Below, in pieces: positions 32,101-41,370 of a stretch of DNA of 64,000 nt. The DNA lies in contig NZ_LZKI01000006.1 of the NCBI RefSeq assembly GCF_001672755.1, positions 62,001-126,000 on the forward strand, read 5' to 3'. This DNA is from Mycobacterium colombiense (GTDB lineage Bacteria > Actinomycetota > Actinomycetes > Mycobacteriales > Mycobacteriaceae). Under the pieces are notes generated by a model, which was given only the letters and a program-made list of their open reading frames with translations, was not told where the DNA came from and did no database searches. A program made the translations under genes and the position numbers. Position 1 is the first letter of the stretch, and each line of letters opens with the position of its first letter.

Positions 32101-32425
32101 GCACCCGGGCGTCGGGACCGACGAACGTGTAACCGCCCGCCGCGCAGGCGGTGGCGAATTCGGCGTTCTCGCTGAGGAACCCGTAACCGGGGTGGATCAG
32201 GCTCGCACCGGAGCTCTTCGCCGCCGCCAGCATGGCGGTCTGGTCCAGGTAGGCGCGAGGGCCGCCGCCCGGCAGTCCGATCGCCTTGTCGGCGGCGTGC
32301 ACATGCGGGCTGTCCGCATCGTCCTCGGCGTAGACCGCGACCGTCCGCATGCCCAATTCGATTGCGGTGCGGATGATTCGAAGTGCGATCTCGCCGCGGT
32401 TGGCGACCAGCAGGCTCGCGTTCAT
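29198..32425 (-). CDS. Single-chain multidomain acyl-CoA carboxylase (long-chain acyl-CoA carboxylase type)
   Basis: A 1075-residue biotin-dependent carboxylase carrying all functions in one chain. The biotin carboxylase domain spans about residues 1-450 (LLVANRGEIALRII, ATP-grasp loop GGGGRGMRKV). A linker and the biotin carrier domain follow, with the biotinylated Lys522 in VLEAMKMQHV. The carboxyltransferase domain runs from about residue 580 to the end (two crotonase-type halves, e.g. VVVSYDYTVLAGTQGMRNHA). The length and order match the long-chain acyl-CoA carboxylase characterised from M. avium subsp. paratuberculosis. The ATG at 32425 overlaps the acyl-CoA synthetase stop (ATGA), so the two are coupled. 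Confidence 0.93.
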   Translation of the reverse strand: MNASLLVANRGEIALRIIRTAIELGMRTVAVYAEDDADSPHVHAADKAIGLPGGGPRAYLDQTAMLAAAKSSGASLIHPGYGFLSENAEFATACAAGGYTFVGPDARVLELLGNKTSARGAAMAAGVPVLPATEGPSSVEDIKAFFAAHAGGIMIKALAGGGGRGMRKVHSADQIDDAYQRCAAEARLGFGDPALFAEALLADARHIEVQVVAAPAGHQTHAHAVGDRDCSIQRRYQKLVEIAPAQGLSDELRRALHQAAVRLCARVGLRGLATVEFLVTGDEFVFLEVNPRIQVEHTVTEQTTGLDLVAVQLAIAGGASVYQLGLAPGIASDGMEVIGEPAARRGIAIQLRVNTETFGPDFSVIPSAGTLTAFSPPSGPGVRVDTYGRAGLVISPQYDSLLAKLIVDVHGSSWQAAVRKARNALAEFDIEGVHTNIGFLRELLTDDRIESGWVGTGFLDDRLPELARAAQSHGQGPRVAAVELYPGEDALRAQLAGTVVEVAAEGAEYVAGGQLVVLEAMKMQHVLVAPDALRTVRVLVTPGQVVGTGDPLLVFTRTEAPGGGESLSAATDLDRPRADLDEVLHRHSLTLDEGRQAAVAKRHSRGRRTARENIADLIDPDSFVEYGALAIAAQRSRRSEEDLIANTPADGLVAGLATIGADRFGRAAAQAVVVSYDYTVLAGTQGMRNHAKTDRVFDLAARKQLPVVLFAEGGGGRPGDTDVGGAAGLDVPTFRMLAALSGKVPLVSVVSGRCFAGNAALAGVCDVIIATPDANIGMGGPAMIEGGGLGVYPPEAIGPIGVQRRNGVVSLVARDESHAVELARQYLSYFQGTLSDWTAPDPRLARHVVPQNRLRAYDVHRAVEAIVDVGSVLELRPDYGVGIVTALVRVEGVPYGLIANSTHHLGGAIDAEAADKVGDFLNLCESFGLPVISLCDTPGFMVGPDAEIQAAVRRFGRMFVLGARLTVPLGMIILRKGYGLGAMAMAGGSFRAPHFTVAWPTGEIGGMGLEGAVRLGFSKELAAVEDPAERQSLFERLVAAAYEHGKALRAATTFELDDVIDPAASRAWITRLSGG
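29199..29238. terminator. Long hairpin at the carboxylase 3' end / convergent junction
   Basis: CAGCCTCCCG (29199-29208) pairs with CGGGAGGCTG (29229-29238), and inside it GCCTGG (29212-29217) pairs with CCAGGC (29222-29227) around a TGAT loop. The structure starts at the carboxylase stop codon and covers its last codons. It also lies 15 bp after the stop of the convergent Gly/Cys gene. It is likely to end both transcripts, although no T-tract is seen. Confidence 0.7.
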
Positions 32426-33954
32426 CGCAGCGGCTCGCCCCACTGGACCTGCTCGCGCAGCCTGGCCTTGAGCAGTTTGCCGCCGGCGTTGCGCGGCAGC
32501 GCGTGGGAGACCACCGTGACATATTGCGGCACTTTGAAATCGGCCAGCTGGCTGCGGCAGTGGTCGAGCACCGCCGGCACGTCGATCTCGTCGTCACCGC
32601 CGAACAACACCGCCCCCACCTTCTCCCCCATGACCTCGTCGGAGACCCCGAGCACGCACGCATCGGCCACGTGGGGCGCCGCCAGCAGCACGGCCTCCAC
32701 CTCGACGCTGGAGACGTTCTCGCCGCCGCGGTTGATGATGTCCTTGAGCCGGTCGACGATGTGCACCCGGCCCGCGTCGTCGACGCGCACCACGTCACCG
32801 GTGTGCAGCCAGCCGTCCGCGAAGGTGCTGGCGGTGGCCTCCGGCCGGTTCCAATAGCCCGTGGTCACATTGGCGCCCCGCGCCACCAACTCGCCCACGC
32901 CGGCGTCGTCGCCGAACGGGATCACCCCGAGGTCCACCGACGGGACGGCGTAACCGACGGAGTCGGCGTGCTCGACGGCCTCGCTGTCGGGCAGCACGGT
33001 CATCAGCGACGCCGTCTCCGTCATGCCGTAGCCGTTGAACACGGTGGCGTGGCCGAACGCGTCCTTCACCGACCGCACCAGCGACGGGGCGATCGGGGCG
33101 CCGCCGTAGCCCACCCACCGCACGTTCGACACGTCGAGCGTCGCAAAACCGCTGTGCCGCAACAACAACGAGTAGATCGCCGGCACCGTGACCATGACCG
33201 ACACGCGCTCGACGGTCAGCGCGGCGAGCAACGCGTCCAGGTTGAGGGCGGGCATGATCACCGAGGCTCCGCCGAGCCGGGCGGCGGCCAGCAACTGCGT
33301 GTTGCAACCGGTCACGTGGAACAACGGCACCGAGATGAGCGTGCGCATCGCCTCGCCCAGATCCCGCGGCTGCTGCAGGCAGCGGATCGCGTTCTCGGTG
33401 TTGGTCAGGAATGCCTCATGCGTGGTCGGCACGCCCTTGGGGTGGCCGGTGGTGCCCGAGGTGTAGAACAGGGCGGCCGTATCGGCGCGGCCGAGTTGCT
33501 CGGTAACGTAGGGCTGCCCGTCGGGCAGCGCGGCGCCGGGCGCCAGATCCACGTGCGCACCGGAGTCGGACAGGACGAACTCGACCTCGGGTTGCGCCGA
33601 CCGCGTATTGACCGCCACCACAACGCCACCGGCCATCACGGTGCCCCAGAACGCCAGCGCCCAGTCGATTCCGGCGGGGTAACGCACCGCGACGCGGTCG
33701 CCCGGCTTCAGGCCGCCGGCGCGCAGCCCGCCGGCGACGCGCGCCGCCCGGTCCCAGAGCTGCCGGTATGTCAGCCGGTTCGCACCCAGCTCGACCAGGG
33801 CCTCGGCGTCCGGACGGGCGTCAACCTGTTCGGCGAGCATGTCCAGCAGGGTGGCGGGCAGCGCGTCATAACGCGGAATGTCGTCGGAGCCGCGTGAGAC
33901 TCCGGTCAGCGGGAACGGGTTGTGGCCGCGCGGAATTTCGATCACTGGAGGCAT
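32422..33954 (-). CDS. Acyl-CoA synthetase (FadD-type, ANL superfamily)
   Basis: A 510-residue AMP-forming acyl-CoA ligase. The P-loop-like A3 motif is LFYTSGTTGHPKGVP, with VFNGYGMTETASLM (A5), WLHTGDVVRVDDAGRVHIVD (A7/A8) and the C-terminal catalytic lysine region NAGGKLLKARLREQ (A10). It is translationally coupled to the downstream single-chain carboxylase, which suggests that this ligase makes the acyl-CoA the carboxylase uses. The ATG at 33954 lies in a divergent promoter region with a short palindrome at 33980-33991. Confidence 0.92.
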   Translation of the reverse strand: MPPVIEIPRGHNPFPLTGVSRGSDDIPRYDALPATLLDMLAEQVDARPDAEALVELGANRLTYRQLWDRAARVAGGLRAGGLKPGDRVAVRYPAGIDWALAFWGTVMAGGVVVAVNTRSAQPEVEFVLSDSGAHVDLAPGAALPDGQPYVTEQLGRADTAALFYTSGTTGHPKGVPTTHEAFLTNTENAIRCLQQPRDLGEAMRTLISVPLFHVTGCNTQLLAAARLGGASVIMPALNLDALLAALTVERVSVMVTVPAIYSLLLRHSGFATLDVSNVRWVGYGGAPIAPSLVRSVKDAFGHATVFNGYGMTETASLMTVLPDSEAVEHADSVGYAVPSVDLGVIPFGDDAGVGELVARGANVTTGYWNRPEATASTFADGWLHTGDVVRVDDAGRVHIVDRLKDIINRGGENVSSVEVEAVLLAAPHVADACVLGVSDEVMGEKVGAVLFGGDDEIDVPAVLDHCRSQLADFKVPQYVTVVSHALPRNAGGKLLKARLREQVQWGEPLR

Positions 33955-33979
33955 GCCCGGTCCTTACTATCCTGCTGCC

Positions 33980-33991
33980 CTATCGTGATAG
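33980..33991. promoter_or_regulatory. Candidate operator in the acyl-CoA synthetase / thioesterase divergent promoter
   Basis: CTATCGTGATAG is a dyad with 5-bp arms (CTATC/GATAG) and a 2-bp centre. It lies 26 bp from the synthetase start and 27 bp from the thioesterase ATG. A third CTATC occurs 13 bp upstream (33967-33971). The spacing suits a repressor controlling both genes, but the regulator is unknown and the arms are short. Confidence 0.4.
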
Positions 33992-34017
33992 CGGTGACGA
34001 TCGAGGATTCCGCCATC

Positions 34018-34827
34018 ATGCCCGAGGCGTTTTTCACCGTGGACGGCGACTCCTATGTTCCGGGCCGGATGACGCAGGGCCCGTGGGGCGCGGCCATGGG
34101 CGGCCAGATCGTCGGTGGCCTGTTGGGTTGGGGCATTGAGCAATCCGGCATCGACGCGGGCCTGCAGCCCGCCCGGTTCACCGTCGACCTGTTACGCCCG
34201 GCCCTGATGGAGCCGGTGCAGATCCAGACCACGGTGCAGCGCGAGGGCCGGCGCATCAAGTTGGTCGACGCCAGCCTGGTGCAGAACGGCACCGTCGTGG
34301 CGCGGGCCAGCGCGCTGTTCCTTCGCCGCGGTGATCATCCCGACGGGCAGGTGTGGTCGTCCCCCGCGCAGATGCCGCCACTCCCGACGTCCTCGGACGG
34401 CTTCGGAGCCGAGATGCCGTTTCTCATCTGGGGGTATGGCGCCACGCTCGAGGGCAGCCCCGGAATCGCCGCCGGCGAATGGGAGCAAACCCATTCCCAG
34501 AAGTTCGCCTGGGCCCGGCTGTTTCGCCCGATGGTGCACGGCCACCCACTCACGCCGTTCACCCGCCTGGCCTTCGTCGGCGACATCACCAGCTCGCTCA
34601 CCCATTGGGGCACCGGCGGATTGCGCTACATCAACGCCGACTACACCGTCACCGCGAGCCGGTTGCCCGACGGCGAATTCCTCGGTCTGGCCGCCCAGAG
34701 CCACTACGGCACGGCCGGCGTCGCCACCGGCGCCGCGACGCTGTTCGACCGGCACGGGCCGCTCGGCACCAGCTCGGCGCTGGCCGTGGCCCAACCCGCG
34801 GACGCCTTCAAACCGACCTACGCCTAG
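34018..34827 (+). CDS. Acyl-CoA thioesterase-like (double hot-dog) protein
   Basis: A 269-residue protein with the TesB-like thioesterase layout: an N-terminal hot-dog half (GPWGAAMGGQIVGGLLGWGIEQ, RFTVDLLRPALMEPVQI) and a C-terminal half ending with LGLAAQSHYGTAGVATGAATLFD. The ATG at 34018 has GAGG 11 bases upstream; a GTG at 33994 would add 8 residues but lacks a ribosome-binding site. It is divergent from the FadD-type synthetase and the carboxylase, so it may recycle CoA in the same pathway. The family is reasonably clear; the substrate is not. Confidence 0.8.
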   Translation: MPEAFFTVDGDSYVPGRMTQGPWGAAMGGQIVGGLLGWGIEQSGIDAGLQPARFTVDLLRPALMEPVQIQTTVQREGRRIKLVDASLVQNGTVVARASALFLRRGDHPDGQVWSSPAQMPPLPTSSDGFGAEMPFLIWGYGATLEGSPGIAAGEWEQTHSQKFAWARLFRPMVHGHPLTPFTRLAFVGDITSSLTHWGTGGLRYINADYTVTASRLPDGEFLGLAAQSHYGTAGVATGAATLFDRHGPLGTSSALAVAQPADAFKPTYA

Positions 34828-34872
34828 GCGGGTGCCCTGGACTCACGAGCCGTTTCACGGGAGCCTTGAGTG

Positions 34873-35370
34873 GTGAGCCAGCGCGCACCGGACAATCGCC
34901 TCGCGGCATCCGCCGTCGCCTTCCTCGGCTATACGGCGGTGATGCTCGTGCTGGAACGTCGCATGCGTCGCAGCGGCGGCCCGGGGATCATCGCATTTGA
35001 GTTGGCCGGCAGCGCGTCTCGGGCCGAAGACATCATGACCCGGTGGGGCAGCGACGGTCGGCGGGCCGCGCGCCTATCGCTGTGGCTCGACTTCGGCTAC
35101 ATGGCCACCTACGGCGTGTTGACGGCGCTGCTCGTCGAACGCGCGCGCCGGCGCCGGGGCCACCCGCCCGGTCTGCCCGCCGCAGTGCTCGTCGCCGTCG
35201 CGGGTGATGCGGCGGAGGGAGTTTCACTGCTGAGGGTGTTGCGCGGGAAACGTATCGGCGTGCATGCGCGGCGCGCACAGGTCGCCGCACTGATCAAGTT
35301 CGCGGTCCTCGCGGGGACATTGGGATACGCCGCCACGGGATCGGTCCGTCGTGACGCGGTCAGCGGCTAG
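34873..35370 (+). CDS. Small membrane protein, four predicted helices
   Basis: A 165-residue unrecognised membrane protein. Four hydrophobic segments are visible at about residues 11-28, 69-88, 99-118 and 139-156. Positively charged loops ([27 protein letters not shown]) suggest cytoplasmic sides between them. The start is a GTG at 34873, directly preceded by another GTG. It follows the thioesterase by 45 bp on the same strand. Its last 4 bp overlap the convergent flavodoxin gene. No function can be assigned. Confidence 0.72.
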   Translation: MSQRAPDNRLAASAVAFLGYTAVMLVLERRMRRSGGPGIIAFELAGSASRAEDIMTRWGSDGRRAARLSLWLDFGYMATYGVLTALLVERARRRRGHPPGLPAAVLVAVAGDAAEGVSLLRVLRGKRIGVHARRAQVAALIKFAVLAGTLGYAATGSVRRDAVSG

Positions 35371-35818
35371 TCCATCAGCTGCGCGGCGACCGTCGCCCCG
35401 AGGTTCCAGCATGCCTCGACGTCGTCCTTGCTTGGCTTGCCCGAAACTACAACGGTCTCTGCGACTTTCGCCCAACCCAGGCCCGTCGTGATGGTGTCGA
35501 CGGCACGCTCGGCGCCCTCGGTGCCCTCGTTGCCGTGCAGGTATAGCCCGAATGGTCGACCGCGAGTGGAGTCGAGCAGCTGGTAGTAGGCGCAGTCGAA
35601 CGCGTGCTTGAGGGCCCCCGAGATGTAGCCGAGGTTCGCCGGGGTGCCCAGCAGGTAGCCGTCTGCGGCCAGCATTTCGGCCGGCGAGACCGTGAGCGCC
35701 GGGCGACGCAGCACCTCCACGCCCTCGATGTCGGGGTCGGTGGCGCCGGAGACCACCGCCTCGAACATCTCGTAGGTGTGCGGCGACGGCGTGTGGTGCA
35801 CGATCAGCAGCGTCTTGC

Positions 35819-35822
<4 letters not shown>
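35367..35822 (-). CDS. Flavodoxin/NAD(P)H-reductase-like protein (Rv2771c homolog)
   Basis: A 151-residue flavodoxin-fold protein. It begins with the first beta strand and an FMN-phosphate-like loop, TLLIVHHTPSPHTYEMFEAV. DGYLLGTPANLGYISGALKHAFD matches the flavodoxin_2/FMN-reductase pattern around the isoalloxazine ring. It is probably an FMN-binding electron carrier or quinone reductase. Its start overlaps the stop of the membrane gene upstream by 4 bp, so it forms a coupled unit with that gene and dapB. Confidence 0.85.
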
Positions 35823-37642
<1,820 letters not shown>

Positions 37643-37774
37643 GGGTGGTTACCCGCGGCGCTGCCAGGAGAAACGCGGGACTGCCTGAGGCCCGCGTCAA
37701 GCCAATCCGGTCCCCCAAGACCGGATTTCGTTGTCCACAGTTCGGGGTTTATCCACAGCCGCGACCCGGTCCGT

Positions 37775-37816
37775 CTCACCTCGTCACACCGCGGACTCAC
37801 CTCGTCACACCGCGGA
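37775..37816. repeat. Tandem 21-bp repeat upstream of the HNH gene
   Basis: The 21-base unit CTCACCTCGTCACACCGCGGA occurs twice without a gap (37775-37795 and 37796-37816) as an exact duplication. It ends 8 bp before the SOS-like box and so lies at the expected promoter. It could be a doubled regulator site or a replication slip. Confidence 0.85.
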
Positions 37817-37824
37817 CATAATAT

Positions 37825-37840
37825 TCGAACATGCATTCGA
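37825..37840 (+). promoter_or_regulatory. LexA/SOS-like box overlapping the HNH gene start
   Basis: TCGAACATGCATTCGA matches the mycobacterial SOS box TCGAAC-N4-GTTCGA at 11 of 12 fixed positions (A for G in the right arm). The ATG start codon at 37831 lies inside the box. LexA regulation of 13E12-family genes is reported in M. tuberculosis, which supports function. Confidence 0.72.
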
Positions 37841-39201
37841 TTGAAGTGCCGGCCGAGGTGTCGGCCGCCCTGGCCGCGCTGGACGCGGCCGACGCGGCCA
37901 TCCAAGCGCTGGACTTCGATGTGCTGAGCCCCGCCGTCCGGCTGCGGGTGCTCGAACGGATGGAGGCCTCACGCCGGCGGCGGATCGCGGTGAGCCACGA
38001 TGTCATCGCCGGCTTAGCTGCCGAGGATCCCGCCGACATCGGCGGCCCGGTGCACAAAGTCGTCGCCGACTGGCTGCGGATCAGCTATGCCGAGGCGTGC
38101 CGTCGGCTTCGCGATGCCAAAGAGTTGTCTGTGCGGCTGACCCTCACCGGCCAGGAGCTTGCGCCGCAGTTGCCCGCCACCGCGGAGGCCTGGCGCGATG
38201 GCGCCCTCGACGGTCAGCACCTGCGGGTGATTCAGACCTTTGTCCGGGACCTACCGGAGTCCATACCCGTTGCCACGGTGGAGAACGCCGAGCGATTCCT
38301 GGCCCGGCAGGCGCGGACGTTGCGGCCGGACCAGCTGCAGAAGCTCGCGCACCAGGTGGCGCTGCGGATCAATCCCGACGGAAGATTCTCCGACGTCGAC
38401 CGCGCACGCCAGCGCGGCTTCACCTGGTGCGGCCAACGGCCCGACGGGATGAGCGTCGGGAAGCTGATCGCCTCGCCGGAGCTGCGCGCCAACCTCGATG
38501 CCTGGCTCTCCCGGTTCGCAGCCCCCGGAATGTGCAATCCCGACGACCAAACCCCTTGTGTTGCTGGCGAACCCGACGATGAGCATGCGCGCGGCGATAG
38601 GCGCAGTCCCGCGCAGCGCCAGCACGACGCCCTCAACGCCCTGGTGCGCGGTCGGCTGGGCGACCCGAAACTCGGCCGGCACAACGGGTTACCGGTGACG
38701 GTCATCGTGTCGACGACACTGCAGGAGCTGACGTCGGGCACCGGGCGCGCGACCACCGGTGGCGGAACGCTGCTGCCGATGCCCGATGTGATCCGGATGG
38801 CGCGCCACGCCTACCACTACCTCGCCGTGTTCGACGAGCACACCAGTCGCCCGCTGTATCTCGGCCGGTCCCGGCGCATTGCCACACCGGATCAGCGCAT
38901 CGTTTTGTACGCGCACGACCGCGGCTGCACGCACCCCGGCTGTGACACACCCGGCTACTGGTGCGAAGTGCACCATCTCGATGACTGGGCGGCCGGTGGC
39001 ACGACCGACGCGGAGAACCTCACCTTCGCCTGCGTGCCACACCACAAGCTGGCCGGAAAAGGCTGGCGCACAAGCAAAACACGTCGGGGTGACACCGAGT
39101 GGAGACCGCCGCCGCAGTTAGACCGCGGCGCGCGGACAAACGACTTTCACCATCCCGAACGCCTATTTCTTGAACCGCCCGGCGAATCCGCGCAGGGGTA
39201 G
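37831..39201 (+). CDS. DUF222/13E12-family HNH endonuclease protein
   Basis: A 456-residue member of the mycobacterial 13E12 repeat family. A long N-terminal helical DUF222 region (about residues 1-300) is followed by a C-terminal HNH nuclease module. The zinc-type cysteines are in CTHPGCDTP, followed by WCEVHHLDDWAAGGTTDAEN and ACVPHHKL. In M. tuberculosis such genes lie in REP13E12 repeats and several respond to DNA damage. The ATG at 37831 sits within an SOS-like box. The 3' end overlaps the convergent dehydrogenase gene by 39 bp. The protein is intact, so it may be active. Confidence 0.9.
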   Translation: MHSIEVPAEVSAALAALDAADAAIQALDFDVLSPAVRLRVLERMEASRRRRIAVSHDVIAGLAAEDPADIGGPVHKVVADWLRISYAEACRRLRDAKELSVRLTLTGQELAPQLPATAEAWRDGALDGQHLRVIQTFVRDLPESIPVATVENAERFLARQARTLRPDQLQKLAHQVALRINPDGRFSDVDRARQRGFTWCGQRPDGMSVGKLIASPELRANLDAWLSRFAAPGMCNPDDQTPCVAGEPDDEHARGDRRSPAQRQHDALNALVRGRLGDPKLGRHNGLPVTVIVSTTLQELTSGTGRATTGGGTLLPMPDVIRMARHAYHYLAVFDEHTSRPLYLGRSRRIATPDQRIVLYAHDRGCTHPGCDTPGYWCEVHHLDDWAAGGTTDAENLTFACVPHHKLAGKGWRTSKTRRGDTEWRPPPQLDRGARTNDFHHPERLFLEPPGESAQG

Positions 39202-40245
39202 GTCGGCGCTTGTGATGAGTCCCGGCGGCGCCGCGACCACCGACTTGATCGAGGCGAGCGCGGGCATGCCGGTGACGGTCATGCCGATGGAGGCGAAATT
39301 GTCCGGGTTGGACAGGTCGACGCCGGGCTTGGGAAAGATCATGTGCTTGTTGTAGATGCAGGGGTCGCCCTGGATCTGAGTGATGTAGCAGCCCTTGATG
39401 TTCCAGCTGGGGTCGGTGTGCGGGGTCATCTGCCATTCCAGGTGCGTCTCGACGCGCGGCACGCCGTCGACCATGCCCTGATACTTGATGTAGTTACCGC
39501 CCAGCGAACCCTTGGGCAGGGTGTACCAGCCCAGGTCGACATCCTTGGTGCACGCCCCCAGCTCGTAGCTGAACTTGACCTCGTCGAGACGCAGGTCGAA
39601 GCAATCGGCCATCATGTACACGCTGTCGGCGAAGACGCGGGTGTACTTCTCCAGCTTCGAGGGGATTTCAGGGTCGTCGACGGGCTGGCCGTACCCCACC
39701 TCGATCCAGGTGTCCTTGGAGTGGTGGCATGACACGTCGACCGATTCGATGGTGGTGACGTTCTCGATGTCGGCGACGTCGGCCGAGCACACCACGCCCA
39801 GGATCTGGTTCAGCCCGGGGTTCATCCCGGTGCCGTAGAACGTCGCGCCGCCCTTCTCACAGGCCTCGGCCAACAGTTGGGTGACGGGCTTGCCCGACGG
39901 GTGTGGGTGGTTCTTGTCGCGATGCCAGCCGGTGATCCAGTCCGCGGTGGTGACGATGTTGATGCCCGCCTCGAGCACTTCGACGTAGAGGTCCTCGTCG
40001 GGGAACACCCCGTGGAAGGTCAGCACGTCCGGCTTGGCGGCGATGATCTCCTCGATCGTCCCGGTGAAGGCCACCCCGTTGGGCGCCAGGCCGGCGAACT
40101 CTCCGGCGTCCTTGCCGACCTTCTCCGGCGAATAACAGTGCACGCCAATCAGTTCGATGTCGGGCTGGGTGGCGATCCGCTTGATCATCTCGGTGCCGAC
40201 GTTTCCGCTTCCGACCTGAAAGACGCGAACCGGTGCTGCACTCAT
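39163..40245 (-). CDS. DapB-like NAD(P)-dependent dehydrogenase
   Basis: A 360-residue protein annotated in mycobacteria as dihydrodipicolinate reductase-like. The N-terminal Rossmann motif is VFQVGSGNVGTEMI. The body lacks the DapB catalytic signature ELHHPHK, so it is not the lysine-pathway enzyme. Relatives include NAD(P)H-dependent amine or 2,4-diaminopentanoate dehydrogenases. It is coupled to the Rieske oxygenase by a 4-bp overlap (ATGA). The two probably act on one substrate, but I cannot name it. Confidence 0.78.
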   Translation of the reverse strand: MSAAPVRVFQVGSGNVGTEMIKRIATQPDIELIGVHCYSPEKVGKDAGEFAGLAPNGVAFTGTIEEIIAAKPDVLTFHGVFPDEDLYVEVLEAGINIVTTADWITGWHRDKNHPHPSGKPVTQLLAEACEKGGATFYGTGMNPGLNQILGVVCSADVADIENVTTIESVDVSCHHSKDTWIEVGYGQPVDDPEIPSKLEKYTRVFADSVYMMADCFDLRLDEVKFSYELGACTKDVDLGWYTLPKGSLGGNYIKYQGMVDGVPRVETHLEWQMTPHTDPSWNIKGCYITQIQGDPCIYNKHMIFPKPGVDLSNPDNFASIGMTVTGMPALASIKSVVAAPPGLITSADLPLRGFAGRFKK

Positions 40246-41249
40246 TGCCTTGAGCCTTCCTGCGATACGAACGCCTCGGGATAGAACTGCTTGGCCCACT
40301 TGCGAATTGCGGTGAAGCCTTCGTACTCGTCGGGGGCCAGGGCCGGCGGATCCGAATAGCGCTGGTGCCGCCAGATCTCGATGTCCTGCTCGAACTGGCG
40401 GATGACTTCGCGCCCGAATTCGTCGGCCTTTGCGGCGGCGCGGTCGGGATCTTTGTGCGGCGTCCGGCCGATGTAGACCATGAAGCGCACATCGGAGGTG
40501 AACTCGTCGATCGGCGTGATCGCCGAGATGGTGCGGTTGTCGATCATGCCCCAGCTCTTGGTGACCGCGATGCCCAGGCCGCCGTTGATGGCCTGCACAC
40601 CGCTGTTGACGTCCTCGATCCTCTGCCCGTCGTCGCCTTCGAACGTGATGGTGAAGTCGACGTAGGACACCGGCTCGGCGAAGTCGTGGCGGGTGAACAC
40701 CGGCACGATCGGGGTGTTGTGCACGAACTTGAAGTGCGCGAAGTCCACCCCGTTTTCCAGCACGTATTGCGGGTGCAGTTCCAGGGTCTCGCGGTAGAGC
40801 CGCTGCTGCGGGTAGTAGTCGGCGGCGCTGCTGCCGTCCTCGAACGCGGCGAACACGTCCGGTGCGTCGAAGTACGGTTCGCGGCCGTCCAGGTCGTGCC
40901 AGATGTACACCGACGAGTTCCGCTCGACCACCGGGTAGGTGCGGATGCGACGGCCGCGGTTGGGTCGATCCTGGTACGGGATGCAGACGTTGCGGCCTTC
41001 CCGGCTCCACTGCCACCCGTGAAACGGGCACTGCAGCACCTCGCCGACGACCTTGCCGCCATACCCCAGGTGCGCGCCCAGGTGTTCGCAATAGGCGTTC
41101 ATCACCGTCAGCTCGCCGGATTCGGCGCGCCAGGCGACCAGCTCCTGGTCGAAGTACTTCATCGTGTGCACGTCGCCGACGCCGATCTCGTCGGACCAGG
41201 CGACCTGGAACCAGCCGGTCGGTTTCATCGACAACGGTGGCTTAGCCAT
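40242..41249 (-). CDS. Rieske 2Fe-2S oxygenase (KshA-like)
   Basis: Terminal oxygenase component of 335 residues. The Rieske cluster ligands are CEHLGAHLGYGG and CPFHGWQW (CxH...Cx2H, here C-E-H and C-P-F-H). The C-terminal catalytic domain has the mononuclear-iron pair in ENGVDFAHFKFVHNTP. The layout resembles 3-ketosteroid 9-alpha-hydroxylase oxygenases, but the sequence is distant. It is divergent from a TetR regulator, and no reductase is adjacent; the ferredoxin-reductase-like protein at 42514-43590 is a nearby candidate partner. Confidence 0.87.
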   Translation of the reverse strand: MAKPPLSMKPTGWFQVAWSDEIGVGDVHTMKYFDQELVAWRAESGELTVMNAYCEHLGAHLGYGGKVVGEVLQCPFHGWQWSREGRNVCIPYQDRPNRGRRIRTYPVVERNSSVYIWHDLDGREPYFDAPDVFAAFEDGSSAADYYPQQRLYRETLELHPQYVLENGVDFAHFKFVHNTPIVPVFTRHDFAEPVSYVDFTITFEGDDGQRIEDVNSGVQAINGGLGIAVTKSWGMIDNRTISAITPIDEFTSDVRFMVYIGRTPHKDPDRAAAKADEFGREVIRQFEQDIEIWRHQRYSDPPALAPDEYEGFTAIRKWAKQFYPEAFVSQEGSRQ

Positions 41250-41287
41250 CGAGCCCTGCCATGTGAGCCGCCCTCCCTCGCGTACGA

Positions 41288-41293
41288 ACTATA
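41288..41293 (-). promoter_or_regulatory. -10 element of the Rieske operon
   Basis: On the minus strand TATAGT lies 38 bp before the Rieske ATG, a close match to the mycobacterial -10 TANNNT. No clear -35 is seen. Confidence 0.45.
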
Positions 41294-41358
41294 GGCGGCG
41301 CCGCGACAAAATCAAAGTACCCTCTATGAAACCCGTCGTTCGAACCGCCGCCAGTGGA

Positions 41359-41364
41359 TAAGAT
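41359..41364 (+). promoter_or_regulatory. -10 element of the TetR gene, suggesting a leaderless transcript
   Basis: TAAGAT ends 6 bases before the TetR ATG, so transcription should begin at or beside the start codon. No ribosome-binding site is present between them. Leaderless mRNAs are common in mycobacteria. Confidence 0.5.
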
Positions 41365-41370
41365 CGGCGA

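Noticed and set aside
37831..39201. REP13E12 mobile element
   Set aside because: The HNH protein belongs to the 13E12 family, but no terminal repeats, target duplications or neighbouring mobility genes were seen, so only the gene is annotated.
39163..41091. 642-residue single protein covering the dehydrogenase and part of the Rieske gene
   Set aside because: The upstream half is a shadow frame of the Rieske gene. The true dehydrogenase starts at 40245 with a Rossmann motif and ATGA coupling.
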